Part shown: positions 29,523-39,307 of the stretch, piece after piece
Numbering within the stretch: position 1 is the first letter of the stretch
Layout: the number at the start of each line of letters is the position of its first letter
From: Streptomycetaceae bacterium
GTDB lineage: Bacteria; Actinomycetota; Actinomycetes; Nanopelagicales; Nanopelagicaceae
Assembly (NCBI GenBank): GCA_007280125.1
Contig: QYPT01000078.1
Coordinates: 1-42,022 of the forward strand
DNA length: 42,022 nt
Direction of reading: 5' to 3'
The notes under the pieces: generated by a model
Database searches by the model: none
The model's input: the letters and a program-made list of their open reading frames with translations, nothing else
Told to the model about the DNA's origin: nothing
Translations under genes and position numbers: made by a program

Positions 29523-30473
29523 ATGGGAAGCAAAGTCACAGTAGTCGGAGCAGGATTTTATGGCTCAACAACAGCTCTGCGATTGGCTGAATTCAATGTT
29601 TTCGAAACGGTTGTTTTGACCGACATTGTTGAAGGAAAGCCAGAAGGCATTGCACTAGATATTAATCAATCACGTTCCATCGAAGGATTTGAAACAAAAG
29701 TTGTCGGAGCTACGACAACACCTGAAGGAGCCGGTTATGAAGCCACTGCTAATTCAGATGTAGTGGTCATTACTGCAGGGCTGCCTCGCAAACCTGGCAT
29801 GAGCCGTATGGATCTCATCGGTGTGAACGCAGGAATTGTTCGTGGAGTTGCTGAAAACATTGCCAAGCACAGCCCAAACGCCGTGATTATTGTGGTTTCA
29901 AACCCACTCGATGAAATGACTGCTCTTGCGCAATTGGCAACAGGCTTTCCTCGTAACCGCGTGATGGGACAAGCAGGAATGCTAGACACTGCACGTTTTA
30001 CAAATTTCGTTGCGGAAAAACTTGGAGTTGCAGTTGGTTCGGTGAAAACTCTCACACTTGGTTCTCATGGTGACACTATGGTTCCAGTTCCTAGCCGTTG
30101 CACAGTAGATGGCCAACCATTATCAGGGAGACTTTCAGCAGAAGAAATTGATGATTTGGTAACCCGCACTCGTAATGGTGGGGCAGAGATAGTTGCTCTA
30201 CTTAAGACTGGTTCTGCTTACTATGCACCTTCTGCCGCCGCGGCTCGTATGGCTAAAGCAGTTATCGAAGATGCCGGCATTGTTATGCCAGTGTGCGCTT
30301 GGGTTGATGGAGAGTACGGAATCTCCGGCGTGTATCTCGGAGTGGAAGCCCAGATTGGTCGCGCAGGAATCGTAAAGGTTGTCGAAACAGATCTTTCAGC
30401 TACCGAGTTAGCTGAACTAAAAGTGGCTGCAGAGGCCGTTCGCACAAAACAAGCAGATGTACAAAGCCTCTAG
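29523..30473 (+). CDS. mdh: Malate dehydrogenase (LDH-like type)
   Basis: NAD-dependent malate/oxaloacetate oxidoreductase of the lactate-dehydrogenase-like group, 316 residues. Seen: dinucleotide loop GAGFYG (9-14), Asp of the second strand in VLTDIVEGK (NAD preference), the substrate-arginine loop AGLPRKPGMSRMDL, VVSNPLDEM, QAGMLDTARF and the catalytic His in LGSHGDTMVP. The arginine loop with R-x6-R is malate-type. The start is chosen at ATG 29523, which gives the usual short lead before KVTVVGAG; GTG 29514 is possible and has GGAAGG only two bases away. The icd gene follows after 21 bases, so the pair serves the TCA cycle. Confidence 0.93.
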   Translation: MGSKVTVVGAGFYGSTTALRLAEFNVFETVVLTDIVEGKPEGIALDINQSRSIEGFETKVVGATTTPEGAGYEATANSDVVVITAGLPRKPGMSRMDLIGVNAGIVRGVAENIAKHSPNAVIIVVSNPLDEMTALAQLATGFPRNRVMGQAGMLDTARFTNFVAEKLGVAVGSVKTLTLGSHGDTMVPVPSRCTVDGQPLSGRLSAEEIDDLVTRTRNGGAEIVALLKTGSAYYAPSAAAARMAKAVIEDAGIVMPVCAWVDGEYGISGVYLGVEAQIGRAGIVKVVETDLSATELAELKVAAEAVRTKQADVQSL

Positions 30474-30494
30474 GCTTTAGGAGCGGAGAAATAA

Positions 30495-31712
30495 ATGAAC
30501 AAGATTAAAGTTGTCGGAACCGTTGTAGAACTAGACGGCGATGAAATGACACGTATTATCTGGCAGTTCATCAAAGAACAGTTGATCTTGCCTTACTTGG
30601 ATATCAATTTAGAGTATTACGACCTCGGCATGGAGCACCGTGATGCCACTAATGATCAGGTCACAATTGATTCAGCTCATGCAATCCAAAAACACGGCGT
30701 TGGCGTTAAATGCGCAACCATCACTCCAGATGAAGCGCGTGTTGAAGAGTTTAAGTTGAAGAAGATGTGGAAATCACCTAATGGAACCGTCCGTAATATC
30801 CTCGGTGGAGTTATTTTTCGTGAACCAATCATCATCAGCAACGTGCCTCGCTTAGTTCCACACTGGACCAAGCCAATCGTTATCGGTCGCCATGCTTTTG
30901 GCGATCAATACAAGGCAACCGATTTCTTGGTTCCCGGAGCCGGAACTTTAACAATGACATTTACGCCTGAGGATAATTCAGCACCGATTGAATTTGAAGT
31001 CTACAAATTCGAAGGTTCTGGCGTTGCAATGGGTATGTACAACGTGGATGAGTCAATCCGCGACTTTGCACGTGCATCTCTTAACTACGGCATCTTGCGT
31101 AAGTACCCGGTATTTCTTTCAACGAAGAACACAATTCTTAAGGCTTATGACGGACGCTTCAAAGATATTTTCCAAGATATCTATGAAAAAGAGTTTAAAT
31201 CCGAGTTTGAGAAGTTGGGTATCACCTACGAGCATCGTCTTATTGATGACATGGTTGCAACTGCGCTTCGCTGGGAAGGTGGCTATGTCTGGGCATGTAA
31301 GAACTATGACGGAGACGTCCAGTCTGACACCATCGCGCAGGGTTATGGATCACTTGGGTTAATGACGAGTGTTTTGATGACTCCAGATGGAAAGACTGTA
31401 GAAGCTGAAGCAGCCCACGGCACAGTGACTCGTCACTTCCGTGAACACCAGAAAGGCAAGCCAACGTCGACAAATCCGATTGCATCAATTTTCGCTTGGA
31501 CACAGGGCTTAGCTCACCGCGCAAAACTGGACAACACTCCAGAGCTTGCAAAGTTTGCATCAACCTTAGAGCGTGTATGTATTGAGACAGTTGAATCAGG
31601 AAAGATGACAAAGGACTTGGCAATTCTGATTTCCTCAGATGCCCCATACCAAACCACACAAGAGTTCTTGGCATCGATTGATGAGAACTTGCAGAAGGCA
31701 ATGGCTAAATAA
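30495..31712 (+). CDS. icd: Isocitrate dehydrogenase (NADP), eukaryote-like homodimeric type
   Basis: Oxidative decarboxylation of isocitrate to 2-oxoglutarate, making NADPH. At 405 residues and with the patterns [71 protein letters not shown] and the C-terminal [17 protein letters not shown] block it belongs to the eukaryotic/mitochondrial-like subfamily II, not to the monomeric enzyme of corynebacteria or the E. coli type. The NADP phosphate-contacting HGTVTRH region is present. GGAG lies six bases before the ATG. It closes the mdh-icd unit at a bidirectional terminator. Confidence 0.95.
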   Translation: MNKIKVVGTVVELDGDEMTRIIWQFIKEQLILPYLDINLEYYDLGMEHRDATNDQVTIDSAHAIQKHGVGVKCATITPDEARVEEFKLKKMWKSPNGTVRNILGGVIFREPIIISNVPRLVPHWTKPIVIGRHAFGDQYKATDFLVPGAGTLTMTFTPEDNSAPIEFEVYKFEGSGVAMGMYNVDESIRDFARASLNYGILRKYPVFLSTKNTILKAYDGRFKDIFQDIYEKEFKSEFEKLGITYEHRLIDDMVATALRWEGGYVWACKNYDGDVQSDTIAQGYGSLGLMTSVLMTPDGKTVEAEAAHGTVTRHFREHQKGKPTSTNPIASIFAWTQGLAHRAKLDNTPELAKFASTLERVCIETVESGKMTKDLAILISSDAPYQTTQEFLASIDENLQKAMAK

Positions 31713-31724
31713 AACTGTTTAAAA

Positions 31725-31761
31725 AAATAACCCTCGGTCGCAATGACCGAGGGTTATTTTT
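31725..31761. terminator. Bidirectional Rho-independent terminator
   Basis: A perfect 15-base stem (31725-31739 with 31745-31759) with a five-base GCAAT loop, preceded by an A run and followed by a T run. It lies between the convergent icd and sugar-ATPase genes and can serve both. Confidence 0.93.
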
Positions 31762-31774
31762 ATTAATTCAACTC

Positions 31775-32857
31775 TTACTTAAGACGTTCTCCAGTTACTG
31801 AATCAAAGAAGTGGATTCCAGCTGGATTAGCCGATACCGAAACCGTTGTTCCTGGCTTTGGTGGATTCTTTGGATCCCAACGAAGGATTACTTGAGCACC
31901 TTCATCTGTTGAATGCGCGAACTTCACAGTTGAGTCGGCAGGCTTACCGTAAACGAATGCGTCGGCGCCTAGTTCTTCAACAACCTCAACGATGACATCG
32001 AAGCCACCACTTGATGGGCTAAATCCTTCTGGGCGGATTCCGACTGTTACAGATTTTCCGGCGTTAGCAGGTGCTGGGATTGAGAGACCACCAAGAATTG
32101 CCTTGCCATCAGTTACTGGCGCGACGAGCAAGTTCATCGCAGGTGATCCGATAAATCCAGCAACGAATGCGTTGGCAGGGTTATCGTAAAGATTGCGAGG
32201 TGTATCAACTTGTTGCAAGAGACCATCTTTGAGAACCGCTACGCGATCACCCATGGTCATAGCTTCAACCTGATCGTGTGTTACATAAACGGTGGTGATT
32301 CCAAGACGACGTTGTAGCGCAGCAATTTGTGTACGTGTAGCTACGCGCAACTTGGCATCCAAGTTTGACAGTGGTTCATCCATAAGGAAGACCTGTGGTT
32401 CGCGAACAATTGCACGGCCCATAGCAACACGTTGACGTTGACCACCTGATAGAGCTTTTGGCTTGCGCTCTAGGTATGGCTCAAGGTCAAGTAATTTTGC
32501 GGCTTCGAGTACGCGACGTTCACGTTCGTCTTTAGGAGTGCCTGCAATTTTAAGTGCGAAGCCCATGTTCTCTGCAACGGTCATATGAGGGTAAAGAGCA
32601 TATGACTGGAAAACCATTGCGATGTCACGGTCTTTTGGCGCGATATTTGTAACGTCACGATCTCCGATAAGGATTCGTCCGTTATCAATTTCTTCAAGTC
32701 CGGCCAACATTCGAAGTGATGTTGACTTTCCGCAACCTGATGGACCAACTAATACAAGAAATTCGCCGTCATTGACGACGAGATCTAGTTTGTCTACGGC
32801 TGGGGCGGTTGTTCCTGGATAGATACGTGTTGCTTTATCGAATACGACTGATGCCAT
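31775..32857 (-). CDS. msiK: Carbohydrate ABC transporter ATP-binding protein (UgpC/MsiK-type)
   Basis: Cytoplasmic ATPase of the CUT1 sugar-importer family, 360 residues. Walker A is GPSGCGKST (38-46), the Q-loop [14 protein letters not shown], the signature [14 protein letters not shown], Walker [14 protein letters not shown] and the switch His in VYVTHDQ. From about residue 235 a regulatory TOBE/MalK-like domain follows (VGIRPEGF). No permease or binding protein lies beside it, as with MsiK of Streptomyces, one ATPase that drives several sugar importers; that role is inference. The start is ATG 32857, nine bases after AAGGAG; the frame runs on upstream without a plausible start. Two hairpins lie in its leader. 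Confidence 0.9.
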   Translation of the reverse strand: MASVVFDKATRIYPGTTAPAVDKLDLVVNDGEFLVLVGPSGCGKSTSLRMLAGLEEIDNGRILIGDRDVTNIAPKDRDIAMVFQSYALYPHMTVAENMGFALKIAGTPKDERERRVLEAAKLLDLEPYLERKPKALSGGQRQRVAMGRAIVREPQVFLMDEPLSNLDAKLRVATRTQIAALQRRLGITTVYVTHDQVEAMTMGDRVAVLKDGLLQQVDTPRNLYDNPANAFVAGFIGSPAMNLLVAPVTDGKAILGGLSIPAPANAGKSVTVGIRPEGFSPSSGGFDVIVEVVEELGADAFVYGKPADSTVKFAHSTDEGAQVILRWDPKNPPKPGTTVSVSANPAGIHFFDSVTGERLK

Positions 32858-32875
32858 GCTGAAACGCTCCTTCTC

Positions 32876-32893
32876 CGGGCAGGTACGTGCCCG
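32876..32893 (-). repeat. Leader hairpin 1 of the sugar-ATPase gene
   Basis: CGGGCA (32876-32881) pairs with TGCCCG (32888-32893) around six bases. It lies just upstream of the ribosome-site region of the minus-strand ATPase gene. Confidence 0.4.
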
Positions 32894-32913
32894 ACGGTCC
32901 GTTGGATGAAGGT

Positions 32914-32932
32914 CATTTGGATTTCCCAAATG
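32914..32932 (-). repeat. Leader hairpin/operator 2 of the sugar-ATPase gene
   Basis: CATTTGG and CCAAATG form a perfect seven-base inverted repeat around five bases, in the leader or promoter zone of the minus-strand ATPase gene. It could be a hairpin or a dimer binding site. Confidence 0.42.
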
Positions 32933-32983
32933 CTGTGGCTGGAGATTACGCCATAAGCAGGCGAGAAGGGAAGTGCCTGGCTA

Positions 32984-32989
32984 TATCCT
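32984..32989 (+). promoter_or_regulatory. Putative -10 box before the DUF21/CBS gene
   Basis: TATCCT (TAnnnT) ends six bases before the ATG at 32996, with no usable ribosome site; a leaderless message is likely. Confidence 0.45.
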
Positions 32990-32995
32990 TAAGGC

Positions 32996-34297
32996 ATGTC
33001 CTCTGACCCCCGCTCCCTAGGCGCCTTATTTACCGATATCGGGGTAGTGGCTGGCTTAATTCTCCTTGCCGCTCTTTTCGTCGCCGCCGAGATTGCCCTC
33101 ATCTCCTTGCGCGATAGCCAGATTCGCCAGATGGCGACAAAGGGGCGTCGCGGGGCCCGCGTTGCGGCTCTCTCGCAAAACCCGAACCGATTCTTAGCTG
33201 CCGCTCAAGTTGGCGTAACTGTTTGCGGATTTCTTTCTGCAGCACTTGGAGCAGAGCGCATCGGAACCTATGTAGAACCATGGTTAGAGAGTCTTGGCTT
33301 GACTCGCGGGTGGAGTAATACCTTGTCTTTGATTGGCCTTACTTTAATCATCGCCTATTTCTCATTGGTCTTTGGGGAACTCGTGCCCAAGCGTTTAGCT
33401 CTCTTTAGAACCGAAGCAATTGCATTGGCAGCAGCCCCAATCATTGACGTTTTGGCAATGGTTTTCCGCCCGATCATTTGGTTGCTTTCTCACTCAACAA
33501 ATTTCATTGTGCGTATATTCGGAATCGATCCTCACGAGGCACGGACTCAGATGTCAGAAGAGGAATTACTTGATTTAGTCTCTGGTCACGCCGCGCTTAC
33601 GGACGAAGAACGCGACATTGTGGAAGAAGTATTAAATGCTAGCGAGCGCCAAGTTCACGAAGTGATGGTTCCTCGTACCGAAGTTGATTTTCTTGATGGG
33701 TCTTTATCTATCGGAAAAGCAATTGCGCTCGCAGTTGATCGCGCACATTCTAGATATCCAGTAGTACGTGGGTCCTCAGATGAAGTAATCGGATTCATCC
33801 ATGTCCGCGATCTTCTAGATACCTCTCTCGGGGGCAATGGGGGAAAGATTCAAGAACTGGTAAGACCAATAATGTTTTTGCCAGGGACAAAGGGAGTTCT
33901 TCCGGCATTAACCGAAATGCGCAACCAACGTCAGCATTTAGCAATTGTCCTTGATGAATATGGTGGCACTGATGGGATCATCACCATGGAAGATCTCGTC
34001 GAGTGCCTAATCGGAGATATTCGCGATGAGTACGATTCCCATGAAGTTGACGTTTCTCAAGAATCTCGGACGGGCGATTTCGAAGTAGATGGCCTGATTT
34101 CTATCGAGGATTTACGTGATGAGGCCGAAATCGATTTCCCAGATGGCCCATATGAGACTGCGAGTGGGTTTGTGATGCATTTCCTGGGCCGAATACCTCG
34201 TGAACATGATGTCGTGAATATCAACGGTTTACGTGTCACGGTGCTGTCCATGGAAGGAAAGCGCGCGGGGCGACTATTAATCGCACGCACCCTTTAA
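32996..34297 (+). CDS. DUF21 / CBS-pair / CorC-HlyC membrane protein
   Basis: A 433-residue membrane protein of the CNNM/CorC (so-called hemolysin C) family, implicated in magnesium or cobalt handling. The N-terminal DUF21 region has about three or four helices (15-37, 72-88, 108-126, 138-160) with [34 protein letters not shown] and [15 protein letters not shown] pair spans roughly 220-340 ([55 protein letters not shown]). The CorC/HlyC C-terminal domain follows. Length and order are normal. Hemolytic activity should not be assumed. trpS follows after 20 bases. Confidence 0.9.
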   Translation: MSSDPRSLGALFTDIGVVAGLILLAALFVAAEIALISLRDSQIRQMATKGRRGARVAALSQNPNRFLAAAQVGVTVCGFLSAALGAERIGTYVEPWLESLGLTRGWSNTLSLIGLTLIIAYFSLVFGELVPKRLALFRTEAIALAAAPIIDVLAMVFRPIIWLLSHSTNFIVRIFGIDPHEARTQMSEEELLDLVSGHAALTDEERDIVEEVLNASERQVHEVMVPRTEVDFLDGSLSIGKAIALAVDRAHSRYPVVRGSSDEVIGFIHVRDLLDTSLGGNGGKIQELVRPIMFLPGTKGVLPALTEMRNQRQHLAIVLDEYGGTDGIITMEDLVECLIGDIRDEYDSHEVDVSQESRTGDFEVDGLISIEDLRDEAEIDFPDGPYETASGFVMHFLGRIPREHDVVNINGLRVTVLSMEGKRAGRLLIARTL

Positions 34298-34317
34298 TTC
34301 ATGCGAGAATCAACCCC

Positions 34318-35319
34318 ATGACCCGCCCACGCGTACTTTCAGGCATCCAGCCAACACATGATTCCTTTCACCTTGGAAACTATTTAGGCGCAATTAAACA
34401 ATGGGTGGAATTGCAAGCAGATCATGATGCTTTCTACTGCGTCGTCGATCTTCATGCTCTCACAATCGAAACCGATCCAGCGTTATTGCGAAAGCGCACA
34501 CTTGTATCGGCTGCCCAACTCATTGCCTTGGGCGTTGATCCCAATAAATGCACGCTATTTTTGCAATCCCATATATCTCAACATAATCAGTTGGGTTGGA
34601 TTATGGAGTGTTTGGCAGGCTTTGGTGAAGCAAGCAGAATGACTCAATTTAAAGACAAATCACAGAAATCTGGAACTGATCGCACAGCGGTAGGGCTCTT
34701 TACCTATCCAATGCTTCAAGCTGCTGATATTTTGCTTTATCAGGCAGACAGGGTTCCTGTCGGCGAGGATCAGCGTCAACATATCGAATTAACAAGAGAT
34801 TTAGCTGGACGATTTAATTCTCGATATGGCCAAACCTTTCAATTGCCCCAGGCCTATATTCTCAAGAGCGGCGCAAAGATAAATGATTTGCAAGATCCAA
34901 CATCTAAAATGAGCAAGTCTGCGGCAACGATGCAAGGTGTCATTGAGATTATGGATACGCCGGAAAGCAATGCAAAAAAGATTAAAAGTTCGATGACGGA
35001 TACTGGAAGAGAAGTCCGATTCGATACAGAAGAAAAGCCGGGAATTAGTAATTTGCTGACAATTCACTGCGCACTTTCTGGGAAGACTATTCCTGAACTG
35101 GAAGCAGAATTTGAAGGCAAGGGCTACGGTGACTTTAAAGCATCAGTTGCCGAGATTGTCGTTGAGTATTTACGCCCAATTCGACTACGAACCCTTGAGT
35201 TACTTGAGGATGAGAAGTACCTTCTGAAAATACTTCGCGAAGGAGCAGATAAAGCTCGAATTGTGGCTGAGAAAACCCTTTCAGACACCTATAAAAATCT
35301 TGGATTAGTTGAGCGGTAG
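34318..35319 (+). CDS. trpS: Tryptophanyl-tRNA synthetase
   Basis: Class I synthetase charging tRNA-Trp, 333 residues. The HIGH-type motif is HLGN (18-21) in [19 protein letters not shown], the [19 protein letters not shown] tryptophan/dimer block is complete, and KMSKS is at 197-201. The family's short C-terminal helical domain follows. No ribosome site precedes the ATG; GAGAAT ends seven bases upstream as a possible -10, so this message may also be leaderless (weaker case because the first base is G). Confidence 0.96.
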   Translation: MTRPRVLSGIQPTHDSFHLGNYLGAIKQWVELQADHDAFYCVVDLHALTIETDPALLRKRTLVSAAQLIALGVDPNKCTLFLQSHISQHNQLGWIMECLAGFGEASRMTQFKDKSQKSGTDRTAVGLFTYPMLQAADILLYQADRVPVGEDQRQHIELTRDLAGRFNSRYGQTFQLPQAYILKSGAKINDLQDPTSKMSKSAATMQGVIEIMDTPESNAKKIKSSMTDTGREVRFDTEEKPGISNLLTIHCALSGKTIPELEAEFEGKGYGDFKASVAEIVVEYLRPIRLRTLELLEDEKYLLKILREGADKARIVAEKTLSDTYKNLGLVER

Positions 35320-35401
35320 TACGCAGGACTTTCTACTACGCTTAGGTGATTGCGCACGTGTCGCAAGCCGATTAGGGCAAGGTAGGTTAAGGGAGCCGAT
35401 G

Positions 35402-36445
35402 ATGAAGAAGTCATTACATGTGCTTCTCGTGGGACTCCTGGTCGGTAGCGCGTTAATTCTTGCGCCTGCTTCAACCGCAGCTCAAAAAATTAAAGTAGGC
35501 ATGGCCTACGACATTGGTGGAACAGGAGACAAGTCATTTAATGACTCGGCCGCTGCCGGCTTGCTTCGATCCAAGAAATCCTTAGGGGTAACAGCTATTG
35601 AGGTCAGTGCAACTGTAGGCACTCAATCTGAACGAGAGACGAGACTTCGTTTTCTCTTGCGTGAAGGATGTAATCCAGTAATTGCCGTTGGTTATAGGTA
35701 TGCCGATGCTCTAAAGAAGGTTGCTACCGAATATCCGAATATTTCCTTTGCCATTATTAATGATTCAAGCATCGATTTACTGAATGTCGCCTCTCTAGTT
35801 TTTTCAACTAACGAAAGCGCATATCTGGCGGGAGTGGCAGCAGCGCTGGCATCAAAGAGTGGAAAAGTCGGATACATCGGTTCACTCAAGCCATCTCAAT
35901 TTGATTCGAACGAATTAGGTTTTATCGCGGGTGTGAAAGCAACCAATTCAAAGTCAACGGTTATGGTCAAGTACCTCAGTAGTGCGTCCGATTTTTCTGG
36001 TTATAGTGACCCCGCAGAGGCGAAAGCGATTGCTCTAAATATGATTTCGGCGAAGGTCGATGTAATTTATGCTGCCGCAGATGGTTCAGCCGCAGGAACT
36101 TTTGCTGCAGCATCGGGTAAGAAGGTTTGGACAATTGGCTCGGATGTTGATCAATACTTAATGGCAACAGATTCTCAACGCAAGAACATGCTGACTTCAA
36201 CAATTAAACGAGCTGACCTTGCAACATATGATTTCATCGCAACTTCTCTACGAGGTTCGTCGGTTAATGATGTACTCGATACTCAAAAAGGAATCTACGG
36301 TCGGCTATATACCCTAGAAATGGGGGGAGTTGAACTTTCCAACTCGGGTGGCTTCATAAGCAAATTCAAATCTAAAATTGGCGCCGCTAAAAGTTCAATC
36401 ATCTCTGGAAAGATTGTTGTTCCGACAACTGGTCAAGCAAAGTGA
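35402..36445 (+). CDS. BMP-family nucleoside-binding protein
   Basis: A 347-residue exported protein of the basic-membrane-protein/PnrA/Med family, the purine- or pyrimidine-nucleoside-binding component of ABC importers. The signal peptide covers about residues 1-27 (STAA then Gln28); relatives are usually lipoproteins, but no lipobox cysteine is present. The mature chain has VGMAYDIGGTGDKSFNDSAAAG, the GYRYADAL and NESAYLAGVAAAL blocks and WTIGSDVDQY. ATG 35402 is chosen because GGGAG lies six bases upstream; ATG 35399 is next to it, and the frame runs further into trpS without signal-peptide features. It overlaps cdd by four bases. Neighbours argue for a nucleoside ligand; the permease and ATPase are not here. 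Confidence 0.86.
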   Translation: MKKSLHVLLVGLLVGSALILAPASTAAQKIKVGMAYDIGGTGDKSFNDSAAAGLLRSKKSLGVTAIEVSATVGTQSERETRLRFLLREGCNPVIAVGYRYADALKKVATEYPNISFAIINDSSIDLLNVASLVFSTNESAYLAGVAAALASKSGKVGYIGSLKPSQFDSNELGFIAGVKATNSKSTVMVKYLSSASDFSGYSDPAEAKAIALNMISAKVDVIYAAADGSAAGTFAAASGKKVWTIGSDVDQYLMATDSQRKNMLTSTIKRADLATYDFIATSLRGSSVNDVLDTQKGIYGRLYTLEMGGVELSNSGGFISKFKSKIGAAKSSIISGKIVVPTTGQAK

Positions 36446-36843
36446 GAGAGATTGATTGGAAAGCGCTCCATCTAGAAGCAATATCAGCAATGAAGAGAGC
36501 CTATGCGCCTTATTCTAAGTTTCCCGTTGGTGCTGCAGCGGTCGTTGACGATGGTCGAATAGTCAGTGGTTCGAATGTCGAAAACGCTAGCTACGGCTTA
36601 ACTTTATGTGCTGAATGTGGCTTAGTATCCGCGCTCATTGCATCTGGCGGGGGCAAGTTAATTGCTTTCACCTGTGTTGATATTGCTGGAAATTATTTAA
36701 TGCCTTGCGGGCGTTGTCGCCAGTTACTTCACGAACATGGTGGAAGTGAATTGCAAGTTATGACAGATACAGGGATTAAGCCCCTATCTGAACTCTTACC
36801 TTGGGCATTTGGTCCAGAAGAAATGGTGCGCCGTCTTGATTGA
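36442..36843 (+). CDS. cdd: Cytidine deaminase
   Basis: Hydrolytic deamination of cytidine and deoxycytidine to uridine and deoxyuridine. The zinc and proton-shuttle motif C-A-E has Cys56 and Glu58, and the second motif PCGRCRQ provides Cys89 and Cys92. AYAPYSKFPVGAA and the ENASYGLTLCAE region place it in the homotetrameric short form; 133 residues is the normal length. The GTG start overlaps the BMP stop by four bases, and deoA overlaps its last eight bases, so binding protein, cdd, deoA and add read as one coupled operon. Confidence 0.95.
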   Translation: MREIDWKALHLEAISAMKRAYAPYSKFPVGAAAVVDDGRIVSGSNVENASYGLTLCAECGLVSALIASGGGKLIAFTCVDIAGNYLMPCGRCRQLLHEHGGSELQVMTDTGIKPLSELLPWAFGPEEMVRRLD

Positions 36844-38125
36844 ACCTTTCGCAGCAGTAGAAGTTATCGCAGCCAAACGAGATCGCAACGAACTTTCAAA
36901 TGAAATGATTGACTGGATAGTTTCTGCCTATACCCGTGGAGTTGTAGCTGACGAACAAATGTCTGCACTCTTAATGGCGATTTTACTCAACGGGATGAAC
37001 ACACGAGAAATTTCTCGATGGACAAACGCCATGATTAATAGTGGCGAAAGAATGAATTGGTCAGCACTTGACCGTCCGACAACAGATAAACATTCAACAG
37101 GTGGTGTCGGCGATAAAATTACATTGCCGTTAGCGCCATTAGTTGCCGCCTGCGGAGGAGCAGTCCCACAGCTTTCTGGGCGAGGTCTTGGACACACTGG
37201 CGGCACTTTGGATAAATTGGAATCGATTCCTGGATGGCGCGCTGAGTTAACCAATGAAGAGATGCTCAACGTTTTAAAGAGTTGTGGTGCGGTGATCTGC
37301 GCAGCATCGGCTGGGCTGGCACCTGCTGATAAAAAGTTATACGCATTGCGTGATGTGACCGCAACGGTGGAAGCAATTCCACTGATTGCTTCGTCAATTA
37401 TGAGTAAGAAAATTGCCGAGGGCACGTCAGTTCTTATTCTGGATGTTAAGACTGGCAACGGGGCATTTATGAGTGATCCTGCTCGAGCAGGCGAACTAGC
37501 TCGAGCAATGGTTGCGCTCGGTACTGAAGCTGGCGTAAAGACCAGAGCTCTTGTTACCGCGATGGATGTCCCTCTGGGACTGACAGTTGGTAACGCGCTA
37601 GAAGTAAGAGAGTCCGTGGAAGTGTTAGCCGGAGGTGGGCCAGATGATGTTCGCGAGTTAACAATTTTGCTTGCACGCGAAATGCTTTCTGCGGCCAATA
37701 TCCACGAGAAAGATCCAGCTGATGCACTCAAAGACGGAAGCGCCATGGATCATTGGCGGCGAATGATTTCTGCTCAGGGAGGCAATCCTGATGCGCCATT
37801 GCCAACTGCCAAAGAGACTCACCAAGTGCGTGCACTCTCCAGCGGCACTATGACCACTATGCACGCGCTCAAAGTTGGCGTTGCATCGTGGCGCTTAGGT
37901 GCAGGTCGCTCGCGCCAAGGCGAAAAAGTACAAGCAGGAGCTGGAATTGAAATTCATGCAAAACCAGGCGATCTTGTTAACAAGGGGGATCTGCTTTTTA
38001 CATTGCATACCGATGAAGGCGCTCGTTTTGAACGGGCTCTAGAATCTCTTGAAGGAGCCGTGGGCATCGTCCAGGGTGGAGTTGCAGATCGTCTTCCTCT
38101 TGTTATTGAACGGATTGAACCATGA
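36836..38125 (+). CDS. deoA: Thymidine phosphorylase
   Basis: Pyrimidine-nucleoside phosphorylase that releases thymine or uracil and deoxyribose-1-phosphate, 429 residues. Seen: [45 protein letters not shown], the family signature [33 protein letters not shown] and [19 protein letters not shown]. The lysine- and serine-bearing phosphate loop is intact. The start is uncertain: TTG 36836 gives a family-like N-terminus and an eight-base overlap with cdd; the longer frame to 36809 has no support. It overlaps add by four bases. Confidence 0.92.
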   Translation: MIEPFAAVEVIAAKRDRNELSNEMIDWIVSAYTRGVVADEQMSALLMAILLNGMNTREISRWTNAMINSGERMNWSALDRPTTDKHSTGGVGDKITLPLAPLVAACGGAVPQLSGRGLGHTGGTLDKLESIPGWRAELTNEEMLNVLKSCGAVICAASAGLAPADKKLYALRDVTATVEAIPLIASSIMSKKIAEGTSVLILDVKTGNGAFMSDPARAGELARAMVALGTEAGVKTRALVTAMDVPLGLTVGNALEVRESVEVLAGGGPDDVRELTILLAREMLSAANIHEKDPADALKDGSAMDHWRRMISAQGGNPDAPLPTAKETHQVRALSSGTMTTMHALKVGVASWRLGAGRSRQGEKVQAGAGIEIHAKPGDLVNKGDLLFTLHTDEGARFERALESLEGAVGIVQGGVADRLPLVIERIEP

Positions 38126-39219
38126 GCAATTTGTTAAAGGCACCAACGCGCGACCAGATTAAACGACTACCGAAGGCTTTGCTGCATGACCATTTGGACG
38201 GTGGACTTCGTCCACAAACAATCCTTGATATCGCCAAGGAAATTGGTTACAACGCGCTACCCACGACAAACGCAACAGAACTTGGTAAATGGTTTGGTGA
38301 TTCGTGCGATTCCGGATCCTTAGTGCGTTATTTGGAAACTTTTGAACACACAATTGCAGTCATGCAACGCCGTGAGGATATTGTCAGGGTGGCCAAAGAA
38401 TGTGCATTGGATTTGGCTCGAGATGGCGTTGTTTATGCCGAAGTTCGTGGAGCCCCGGAGCTCTTTACTCTAAAGGGTTTAACCATGTCCCAAGTAGTAG
38501 AGGCGACCCTAGAGGGCTATCGATTGGGTGAGGCGCAAGCCCGCGAAGAAGGCTTTCCAATACGAGTGACATCCCTCCTGTGCGGAATGCGCCAAAATAA
38601 ACTTTCACAAGATGTTGCAGAACTTGTGGTGAAATATCGCGATCAAGGAGTTGTTGGCTTTGATATTGCTGGGCCAGAAGACGGTTTCCCTCCTAGTGAC
38701 CAACTGGAAACCTTTGAATATTTGCGTCGTGAAAATGCGCACTTCACAATCCATGCAGGAGAAGCGTATGGTCTGCCTTCAATTTGGGAAGCGATTCAAT
38801 TGTGTGGAGCCGAAAGACTTGGGCATGGAGTTCGCATTATCGATGACATTGATTTAAGCGGTGCTACTCCAATACTTGGCCGACTTGCTTCATATATTCG
38901 AGATCGCAGAGTGCCCCTAGAAATGTGTCCGACTTCGAACTTACAAACCGGGGCGGCAAAGACCATCAAAGAGCACCCGATTGGCAAACTCGCGAAATTG
39001 AGATTTCGTGTAACAGTGAATACGGATAACCGATTGATGAGTCAAACTTCTATGACGCATGAAATGGAAGAGTTAGTTAAGGCTTTCGACTGGAACTTCT
39101 TGGACCTTCAGCGAGTGACCGTTAATGCTCTTAAAAGCGCCTTTATCCCTTTTGAAGAGCGTTTGGCGCTGATCGAAGAGATTGTAAAGCCAGGTTATTT
39201 AGCGGTATCAGCTGAATAG
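38122..39219 (+). CDS. add: Adenosine deaminase
   Basis: Zinc-dependent deamination of adenosine and deoxyadenosine to inosine forms. The metal pair His22 and His24 sits in [12 protein letters not shown]; the zinc ligand His211 is in HAGEAYG; the catalytic LGHG and CPTSNLQTG motifs follow, and the last metal-binding segment is VNTDNRLMS, a variant of the usual NTDDP seen in bacterial ADA. Length is 365 residues, normal. It closes the nucleoside-salvage operon. Only 84 bases of tandem repeat separate its stop from the end of the converging aldehyde dehydrogenase-like gene. Confidence 0.94.
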   Translation: MSNLLKAPTRDQIKRLPKALLHDHLDGGLRPQTILDIAKEIGYNALPTTNATELGKWFGDSCDSGSLVRYLETFEHTIAVMQRREDIVRVAKECALDLARDGVVYAEVRGAPELFTLKGLTMSQVVEATLEGYRLGEAQAREEGFPIRVTSLLCGMRQNKLSQDVAELVVKYRDQGVVGFDIAGPEDGFPPSDQLETFEYLRRENAHFTIHAGEAYGLPSIWEAIQLCGAERLGHGVRIIDDIDLSGATPILGRLASYIRDRRVPLEMCPTSNLQTGAAKTIKEHPIGKLAKLRFRVTVNTDNRLMSQTSMTHEMEELVKAFDWNFLDLQRVTVNALKSAFIPFEERLALIEEIVKPGYLAVSAE

Positions 39220-39227
39220 TTAGGTGG

Positions 39228-39307
39228 CGGTTCCTAGTTGACGGTTCCTAGTTGACGGTTCCTAGTTGACGGTTCCTAGTTGACGGTTCCTAGTTGACGG
39301 TTCCTAG
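39228..39307. repeat. 14-bp tandem repeat, 5.7 copies, between convergent operons
   Basis: Five identical copies of CGGTTCCTAGTTGA (39228-39297) plus ten bases of a sixth. A degenerate precursor of the unit (TAGTTAGGTGGCGG) directly follows the add stop. The minus-strand gene's TAG stop (39304-39306) lies inside the partial copy, and every copy carries CTAG, giving further stops on both strands. There are no spacers and no strong hairpin. It probably arose by slippage; a role in ending or insulating the two converging messages is possible. Confidence 0.95.

Noticed and set aside
36928-37746. A 272-codon minus-strand open frame opposite deoA
   Set aside because: Its composition is that of the complement of deoA, it has no family motif, and deoA is complete and canonical.
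39228-39307. CRISPR array
   Set aside because: Units are only 14 bases and directly abut, without spacers, and no cas gene is nearby.
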